DNA of 15,063 nt from Cyclostephanos tholiformis (taxonomy: Eukaryota > Bacillariophyta > Thalassiosirophyceae > Thalassiosirales > Thalassiosiraceae), in assembly GCA_036939975.1 (NCBI GenBank), contig JALLPB010000403.1, positions 1 to 15,063 on the forward strand, written 5' to 3'. Positions 8,691 to 15,063 of this stretch are shown piece after piece; position 1 is the first letter of the stretch; every line of letters starts with the position of its first letter. The notes beneath the pieces are model-generated. The model was given only the letters and a program-made list of their open reading frames with translations, was not told the origin of the DNA and made no database searches. The position numbers and the translations under genes are program-made.

Positions 8691-11600
8691 CGATCCCGCG
8701 AACGCTACCAAGTCCGAGATTATGGATGGCGGCCCTACGGCCCTACCTCGTTGTACGGCAACTTTCATCCCGATGCCGCATTCGTGTGGCGCGATTTGGC
8801 ACATCTACACCTGACCGCCCGTGAGTACGGCGATGCCGTGTACGCCGCCGAGAGGGCGTTGGAATCGTCTCATCGGGTCCTCAGGGGCGCGCACTGCGAT
8901 AGAAAGGGCATCGAGGTGCTGCCATCGTCGGCGCTGAATATCGCGGGAGATGGATACGTCGGATTGCGTCGATACGAGGATGCGACGAGATCATACCGGG
9001 AGGCTTATTCCGAGTTCAGGCGGTTAGGGAATGCCAATCATGACGACACCATCGATGGAGCGACGATCTTACGGAAATTGGGCATGACGTTCTACCACAG
9101 AGGAATGTTCGACGAGGCCAAGGCGCACTTAATGGATGCCCTGAGTGTGGAGCGCTCGAGCAAGGACCACGGCGGCGGCTTTACTGGTAGCTCTAGTGGT
9201 CTACCCCTCCTGTTGTCAGACATTGGGATGGTGCATAGTAAGTTTCCACTTTGTTTGATTGAATGCTGTGGCGTTTATTTGTTTTGCCTTAGAACAGAAA
9301 TCTCAATTCTCAAAAATTGCTCAATAAAAGTCAAATGCGACGAATACGCCGAGGCCACAAAGGCATTGCGATCCTGCCTCAAGTTGTACGCCGATCGCGG
9401 AGTTTCGGAGCATACCGCCGAAGTCAAGAGGGCGCGGCAACTCTTCAAGGAGGCACAACGCCGGCCTATGGATGCCCAAAGTTTAATTGTTGACCCGTGG
9501 GATAAAAATAAAATGCAAGAGGCCGCCAACGGCTGCATTCCTATGAATACTCCAGCGAGTAAGGAAACAGTTTCGACAATGCCATCCCCTTTGACGATGC
9601 CGTCCACTAATTATAGTCAAACGAGTAGTGGGGCTTGTACGTCTAGATCGGGCCAGGGACAACTCGAGACGCTCTTGGAAGAACTGGCAGTGGCGAATGA
9701 TGATGCCGAAAATGTCCTATCACTGATGCCCAGTGGTCACCATGATAAAAGTTTGTTTCGAAAATCTTTTCCAGCTGAACTCAATTCATCAACCAAACTC
9801 GGCAGGTCAAGTCTCGAAGAGGGTGATTCAATCGAGATACAACGTTTGAAGATACAACTGGGAGAGTTCAAGGCAAGCAATGTCGAAAAGTTACATGAAG
9901 TAGATCGCTTGAATCTGCGCATCAAGGAGTTGGAAAGAGAACGCGATCAGGGAAAAAATGAACGTGTCTTAGCCGCCGTTGCTCACCAAAAGGAAATGGC
10001 AGCTGTCACACAAGCAAACGTGAATCATGCAGTTATGACAGCTGAGTTGGACTCATTGCGAAAACTTGTCAACGTATCCGAAACGGCCTACAAGGAGTTA
10101 GTCGCGGCTATTGACAACGAGAAGGAGAAAATCATTTACGCTCATGCATCCCAAGTGCAGCAGTTGGAGGCTGAGATAGAGCAGTTGCGTCACAAGTGCA
10201 ATCAAACGGGTGCCATTGAGAGTTCCAGGTTGCTTGAGGAACTGGCTGAGAAGAGAAAAGAAATATCAATGCTAAACGAACAATGCCAAAAGTCATCACG
10301 TGAAATGTCATCATTGACTGCTACCAATCGAAAACTAGAATCAGAAAAAGACACAGCCGCTCGTGAAATATCTGTACTCAAGTCGAAAATTGACCAACTT
10401 CAAAGCGAACTCAAGTCTCGATCTTTGTCTGAGAACATTCCCGAGCGGAACAAGGACATAAAAAAGCTTGAGTTCGAATTGCAGTCTGAACGTAATCGTC
10501 GGGTGATTCTTGAGTCTTCTCTGCAAAAGGAATATGACAGGCCTTCACAACCGCCGCCTTGCATACCATATGGCTATCCGCCCATGCAGATGCCAATGCA
10601 GATGTATGCTCCTGACAGCAGCTCTATCAACAAGTTAAAGATTATGGAGATCGATCTGGCTACAGAGCGCGCAAACAAGGAACTGCTAGATAATATCATC
10701 CAAGAACTGAGAAGTGCCCATGAACAAGAAGCATCCGATCTTCACTGCGCCAGAGCAGAAGTTGACCAGCTGAATCGGGAACTTGAAAAAGTCAAGTGTG
10801 CAAACGACGAACTTTCTTGCCGGTTAAATGACACCTCAAATGAACTTTCACACTCCACAAGCGAACTTTCAGATATCAAGAATCAAATGTTACAAATATC
10901 TTGCGAGCTATCGTCCACTATTGAAGAGAAAAACGAAGAGAAGAGAAAGCTGTCCAATGCCACTAACGAGCTCCTGAGCACAAAACAAGATCTTCACAAG
11001 ATCAATGAAGAAGTGAAGAACGCGAAGGAAGCTCTTCGTCGGAAAGAAACCGAGGTAGAATATTGGTCATCTGAGAATGCGCGACTAAAAAAGGAGTACA
11101 GCGAGGCGATAGAAATATTCGAAGCGGAAATTTTCCGGGCAAAGGAAGACAAGGAAGAAATGGGGTCTTCACTTAACAACAAGGTCCGACAACTTAACAG
11201 CGAAGTCCAACGGCAGAGCAATGATCTCGACGCTGCCAAATTTCATTTGCAAAACATGCTCGTAGAATTGGAGGCCGCCAAAACAGAAGTTAAGAATTTG
11301 AATATAGCTCTTGATAGCGCTCGTGCCGCTTTGCGCACAAAAGAAGAACAGCTGAATCAAGATTTGCGCATGAAAGAAGAACAGCTGAATCAAGCTCGGA
11401 TAGAAACAGGAGGGCTGAAGGACGAAATGAACAACTTAAAGGGAGAAATGAACAATTTGGTCGACAAGTACAAAGAGTTAACAGCGTTTATTTTAAGAGC
11501 ACAAGAAAGTATTTGTTCTGACCAGAGAGCGTTCAGTGAGGAGAATGATGAGACCTTGAAAATGTTGAGAACATGTGAGACTGCTGTTGAAATTATAATC

Positions 11601-14080
11601 ACGACGGCTAGAAATTTGAAGGCCGAGAATAATGCCCTCACAGCAAGGTTGTTATTATTGGGAGAGCTGAACAAAAAAATGGAATCTTTTCTTTGCTCAA
11701 TTCCACGACAATTAGAGTGTTTGTCGCCGGATCTTTATTGTTCCCCTACCACCGGTGAGGAGGCCCCTGATGACGAGGATTCTAATGCGTCGTTTGAAAT
11801 CGTGCGAAATCAAATATACCACCTGCTGCGGCAGGTTTGCAGTCATATTAATGAACTTAAAGGAATTTTACAATCGAAGGAGAATGCTCTGGAAAAGACA
11901 CAGTGGAATCTGTCAAACGCCGTAGAAGATCTTGACAAAATAGAATCCAAATATAAAGCATTGAAGAAACAAATGAAAGATGTGGGAAACTTGCAAGAGG
12001 ATTACAATGAGCTTCGTGATCAATATGAACTTGTACTTGAAGACAAGGAAGAATTAGAGAACCACCTCACATCCATCCACCTTAAAAAGGAGCAGAAGCT
12101 TAAAGAGGAGCGAGACTTGTTTGAGTCTCAATTGAGAGAGGCAGTGGATGATCTCGAAGAATTAGAAGGCGAGAGAGACGCCCTAAAAGTCTTGCATGAT
12201 ATTGCCATGGAAGAATCCGGCAGGAAGGATGGCAGGATTCGAGCCCTTGAAATTGATAACCAATTAATTGAAGTGCTTGAAAAGCAGGCCTTGGAGTATG
12301 ATGCTGCTCTATTCCAGAAAGACTTAATTATAAAGACTTTGGAGGGAGAATTGCAGTCGGCCCAATCTGAGTTGAAGCCTTCCGTTCATAGAGGTGATAT
12401 CTCCATCTTCCCCAACATTCCATATGCGAGTCAGCAAGATACTGCCAGAATGGAGTGGTTTGAAGAGAATGCTTCGATTCAAGAACATTCAAGCAAAAAC
12501 TCGTTTGCTGGTGATCCATCGTCATTGCCAGATAAAGGTGATAAAATTCTAGCAAGAAATCCGTTTGATGAAGATTCATCAGTAGAAGAATGCAATGATT
12601 GCCGGGGTAGCGTTTTTGAAGTGGACGGTTCGAACGAAAGCCTAAAAAACGCTTCGGCAAGTGAATGGGAACAACAAGATCTTACCCTTAATAAGACTGA
12701 CCATACATTGGGGATGAGTACAAGATGCAGAGAAGAGGCTACAATGGCTTCAAACATTCATGAAGTCGACAGTGAAGCAATATTGTGTTTGCAGAATGCT
12801 CTCGACAAAAATAATGAAATCCATCGAGAGGAGCTTACTTGTTTGAAAGAAAAAATACTTGAGCTCCAGAACATCTGCTGTCAAAGCATGGCTATTGTAA
12901 AAGCTGAATTAGGTCGTGATGATGCTTTTGATTGCTTGCGAGCATATAAAAATGGTTTCCCTCAAGACGAGAATGACCAAAACGATCAAACTTTTGACTT
13001 AAACGACATTGCAAATTTGCCTTCTGTATTAACTGTTTTTTCCTCTCAAACCAAACATGAAGTTATTTTGCTACAGAATGAGATCCAGACGTTGAAAGGC
13101 TGCATTGAAAAGCTATCTGCCCAACTCGCTCGATCTGAGGCAAACACCACTGAAAGCACAATGACGCACAAGGCTGCTATGATTGAACAAGAAAAGATTC
13201 ACCAAGCTGCTCGGGAGAATGATCTAGCACTGATAGCATCGCTTGAAAATGCCTTACGGGAAAAGGAGATCCAGCTGCGAGATAAAATGCAACAAGCACT
13301 GAAGGATCAGGATGAGCTCCATCGAAACGAAATTAGTACTCTGAAATCACAGATAACCCAGTTAGAAAAATCTAACAAGGATATGAATCTTGAACTGACC
13401 GATCTACGTGAACAGACATCAATCTCTATCCCAGATGATCACACGGAATGCAACAGAAAGCTGTCGTTGGTACAGATGGACCTACAAAAGTCACTTATTG
13501 ATAATGATAATGATAGAACCAAACATAGTATTGAGCTTGCAAGTATCAATGGTGAGCTTCACAACGCCATGGTCGCAATAGATGAGCTGTCAAAGGAGAA
13601 TCTAGAGCACAAGAGATATATTGAAATTCTATCATCCAAAGAAACAGTGGCGGACCGAAACTTTGAGAAGGAAATGTGCGCAGCACATACTCGCTTTGAG
13701 TCTATGGAGAAGGCTCTTCAAAAACGTGTCTTGCGCTTGGAGAGAGAGAAGGACAAACTGGTGGCTGACTTTAATGCGGAAAGAACTAATATGGACAAGG
13801 ATCACACCAAAACGAGGATCGAACTGTGCGCATGGAAATTAGGTATGTCCATTGATAAATTGATTTATTTTTTGGTAAATATGCATATATATCCAACTAA
13901 TCGCCTTTACTTGTCGCCATGTAAATTACAGAGATGCAGAATGCCCTGAATGAAATCGAATCCTTGAAGAAGGAGAGGAATGAATTGAATGATCAGGTTG
14001 AGGCATACGGAAAGAGTCTGGAGGCTGTGTGCGTTGAAAAAGCAATAATCGATGAAAAGATGCACACATTGGGAATGTGA
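8631..14080 (+). CDS. TPR and long coiled-coil protein, three exons
   Basis: No orthologue recognised. Exons 8631-9237, 9331-13842 and 13932-14080 give 1755 residues. Four TPR repeats fit the 34-residue consensus at the G8/A20 positions: about 50-83 (WRDLAHLHL..EYGDAVYAAERAL), 99-132 (GDGYVGLRRYEDATRSYREA), 144-177 (LGMTFYHRGMFDEAKAHL) and 192-225 (DIGMVHIKCDEYAEATKAL, split by intron 1). The HPD before the first repeat recalls kinesin-light-chain-type TPRs. From about residue 367 to the end the protein is mostly heptad coiled coil, broken by a Pro/Met-rich patch (about 605-632, MQMPMQM), a Pro/acidic patch coded near 11700-11790, and an acidic linker (about 1215-1319) that holds NPF at 1279, a possible EH-domain ligand. 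TPRs bind partner peptides; a cytoskeletal, vesicle or centrosome scaffold is possible but unproven. The start is uncertain: ATG 8631 is the in-frame choice but gives an Arg-rich, non-TPR leader overlapping the opposite gene, and ATG 8722 would need one 8-bp repeat removed. Confidence 0.82.
8730..8746. repeat. 8-bp tandem duplication CGGCCCTA x2
   Basis: CGGCCCTA occupies 8730-8737 and again 8738-8745. It sits just after ATG 8722 and just before the first TPR of the plus-strand gene. Removing one copy would put that ATG in frame with the TPR reading frame (MDGGPTSLYGNFHPD); with two copies it is out of frame. Confidence 0.85.
9238..9330 (+). other. TPR gene intron 1 (93 nt, phase 1, stop-free)
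   Basis: Donor CATA|GTAAGT, acceptor AATAAAAG|TCAAATGC. Splicing gives MVHIKCDEYAEA, which places the TPR glycine and alanine at exactly the consensus distance. The intron length is a multiple of three and it has no in-frame stop, so retention would insert 31 residues without a frameshift. A CTTAG acceptor at 9291-9292 would lead to an early stop; an AACAG acceptor ending at 9297 stays open but spoils the TPR spacing. Confidence 0.85.
11330..11395 (+). repeat. 33-bp tandem repeat, two copies, inside the coiled coil
   Basis: Copies at 11330-11362 and 11363-11395 differ at a few bases and encode LRTKEEQLNQD then LRMKEEQLNQA. An 11-residue unit is a natural coiled-coil (hendecad) period, so the duplication keeps the helix register. 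Confidence 0.9.
11415..11456 (+). repeat. 21-bp tandem repeat, two copies, inside the coiled coil
   Basis: Copies at 11415-11435 and 11436-11456 encode LKDEMNN then LKGEMNN, one heptad each. They are more diverged at synonymous sites than the 33-bp repeat just upstream. Confidence 0.8.
13843..13931 (+). other. TPR gene intron 2 (89 nt, phase 1)
   Basis: Donor TTAG|GTATGT, acceptor AAATTACAG|AGATGC. Splicing joins ELCAWKL to EMQNALNEIESLKKERNEL and so continues the heptad pattern. Reading through instead gives a hydrophobic tail and a stop at 13949, which does not fit the coiled coil. Confidence 0.9.
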
Positions 14081-14212
14081 ATTCTTTAGCAAGCTACTTT
14101 CTTCCAAAGCCTTGATACTCGCTTGATAGAAATTGCAACATAAATTGGAAATGCTTAAAATCGAATTAGTTGTGGCTGTTCAGCAGTATTTTTAGAACAT
14201 GTCAACAACAAA

Positions 14213-14247
14213 ACATAACATAACATAACTTAACATAACGTAACATC
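14213..14247. repeat. Pentanucleotide microsatellite (ACATA)n, 7 units
   Basis: Seven successive 5-bp units: ACATA three times, ACTTA, ACATA, ACGTA, ACATC. Three units are imperfect. It is preceded by a looser AAC-rich stretch. Confidence 0.85.
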
Positions 14248-14355
14248 AAAGACCGCTCCTCATTGCTCAAGTTGCTGGTGCCCAATGTAGGCATTAATAA
14301 TAGGCAAAGATTGTTCTAATCAGTTAATGCGCTTCTTTCATCAAACAGGTGCAAA

Positions 14356-14410
14356 AAGCAGGATATCAAAGCCTGCTTGTGATCTAGATAGATCACTCCA
14401 AGTTGGAGTG
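14356..14410. repeat. Row of adjacent inverted repeats
   Basis: AAGCAGG/CCTGCTT (14356-14362 and 14372-14378, loop of 9) is followed by GATC...GATC (14381-14394) and then CACTCCAA-G-TTGGAGTG (14394-14401 and 14403-14410, loop of 1). Three dyads lie within 55 bp. Confidence 0.7.
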
Positions 14411-14730
14411 TGTTGTGCCTGTGAGAAAAGTTATTGGGGTGTGCCTATGGCGAGCAATGCAATCAATGCTCTGGATCTTTGGAGATTAAGGCAAGAGTAC
14501 CTTACATACTCTTTCTTTCAGAATGCCCTTTGTAGAAAATGGGGCTAATTGCCCAAGTGCAAATACCAGGGTAAACAGCTGCATGGTGAGCTCCCGTTTG
14601 CTAAGATGCCAACAAATTATAATTGGGTCTCACAAGCAATATTCATACCCCTTATTGTGTATCAGCAGTTCTTCTTGCATATTAGCTGTGAGTGAACTAT
14701 TTACAAAAAAGCGCGACTGAAGTGAAAAAA

Positions 14731-14836
14731 TGTTTGCCAGATTTAAAAGTGTCAATATTGATTCTTTGATAGCTTTTGCCAGATAGATTGATGCCAAAAA
14801 CGTTTGCTAGATTGACTCATTGTTGTCAGATCGACT
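14731..14836. repeat. Four degenerate copies of a TTTGCCAGAT(T)GACT-like motif
   Basis: GTTTGCCAGATT (14732-14743), TTTTGCCAGATAGATTGAT (14774-14792), GTTTGCTAGATTGACT (14802-14816) and TTGTCAGATCGACT (14823-14836). Spacing shrinks from about 42 to about 22 bp. The copies look like a decayed short tandem array or dispersed binding sites. Confidence 0.55.
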
Positions 14837-14920
14837 GGTGCTGAATGGTAAAAAAATGCCCACCACTAACTTACCTACAAAAATGACAAAATACGCCCAT
14901 GAGCGTACGATACGATGAAT

Positions 14921-15058
14921 ACTCTCGTATGGTTCCTGCCATCGGAGTATAGATCTAAGAAAGAATTGGGCGAGAAACCCGATTCAACCCGGCTACTCGA
15001 ATCCGGACGACCATCCGTGTTCCACGGAAAGAGAACGTTCCTCAGAAACTCTCGTATG
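14921..15058. repeat. 11-bp direct repeat ACTCTCGTATG, 127 bp apart
   Basis: Exact copies lie at 14921-14931 and 15048-15058. The last 160 bp is more GC-rich than the sequence before it and also contains palindromes TTCCACGGAA (15020-15029, one central mismatch pair) and GAACGTTC (15033-15040). This could be regulatory DNA of a gene to the right. Confidence 0.5.
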
Positions 15059-15063
15059 TAGGG

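Larger units (their letters stand above)
14081..15063. other. About 980 bp without a supported gene
   Basis: AT-rich sequence after the TPR gene. Short open frames exist (for example 14327-14548) but have no recognisable domain and no coding-like composition, and I saw no protein family on either strand. It holds simple repeats and inverted repeats listed separately. It could contain the decayed remains of a mobile element, and its right end could be the promoter of a gene outside the window. Confidence 0.6.

Noticed and set aside
8691..8804. Extension of the minus-strand protein to Met at 8804
   Set aside because: The extra 38 residues lie antisense to the first TPR of the plus-strand gene and look like shadow sequence; Met at 8690 starts the proline-rich protein-like segment.
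14327..14548. 73-codon open frame with a CCAC motif in the right flank
   Set aside because: No recognisable family, no coding-like composition, and stops in the surrounding frame; I could not tie it to a transposase or other domain.
1..15063. tRNA, rRNA, CRISPR array, bacterial operon or defence system
   Set aside because: No cloverleaf, rRNA-like stretch or regularly spaced repeat array was seen, and the spliced genes show the DNA is eukaryotic.

Overview
The window is nuclear eukaryotic DNA. Coding regions are interrupted by short GT-AG introns (80-190 nt), there are no operons or ribosome binding sites, and one gene encodes a subunit of the eukaryotic cytosolic chaperonin. Compact intron-poor genes and two very large coiled-coil proteins, one with SH3 and WW modules beside a short 'P-E-K-L..VD..KY.G.E' helical motif of a kind I associate with diatom proteins, suggest a stramenopile, most likely a diatom. 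This placement is an inference from protein style, not a database match.

Layout. Positions 1-117 hold a dense cluster of short palindromes, perhaps the edge of a mobile element. Positions 118-458 are the 5' flank of the first gene. Positions 459-2711 (+) carry CCT2, the beta subunit of the TRiC/CCT chaperonin, in six exons and apparently complete (526 residues). Only 79 bp separate its stop from the stop of the next, convergent gene. That gene occupies 8690-2791 (-) in two exons and encodes a scaffold-like protein of about 1939 residues with coiled coils, a C-terminal SH3 domain and two WW domains; its single intron cuts the first WW domain in two.

The third gene (about 8631-14080, +) is head-to-head with the second. 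It encodes about 1755 residues: four well-formed TPR repeats followed by a long coiled coil. Its 5' end is unresolved. The in-frame ATG overlaps the first exon of the minus-strand gene, while a better placed ATG at 8722 is out of frame because of an 8-bp tandem duplication. The last 980 bp (14081-15063) hold no gene I can support, only simple and inverted repeats.

Function. CCT2 is a housekeeping folding gene (actin, tubulin and other substrates). The two large genes look like protein-interaction scaffolds and may share a promoter region, but nothing shows that they act together. Both large genes are GC-rich at their adjoining 5' ends (about 7700-9230) and AT-rich elsewhere. I found no RNA genes, CRISPR arrays or intact transposons. 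The main points for a second look are the overlapping head-to-head starts with the 8-bp duplication, the PPxY motif in a WW-domain protein, and the palindrome cluster at the left edge.
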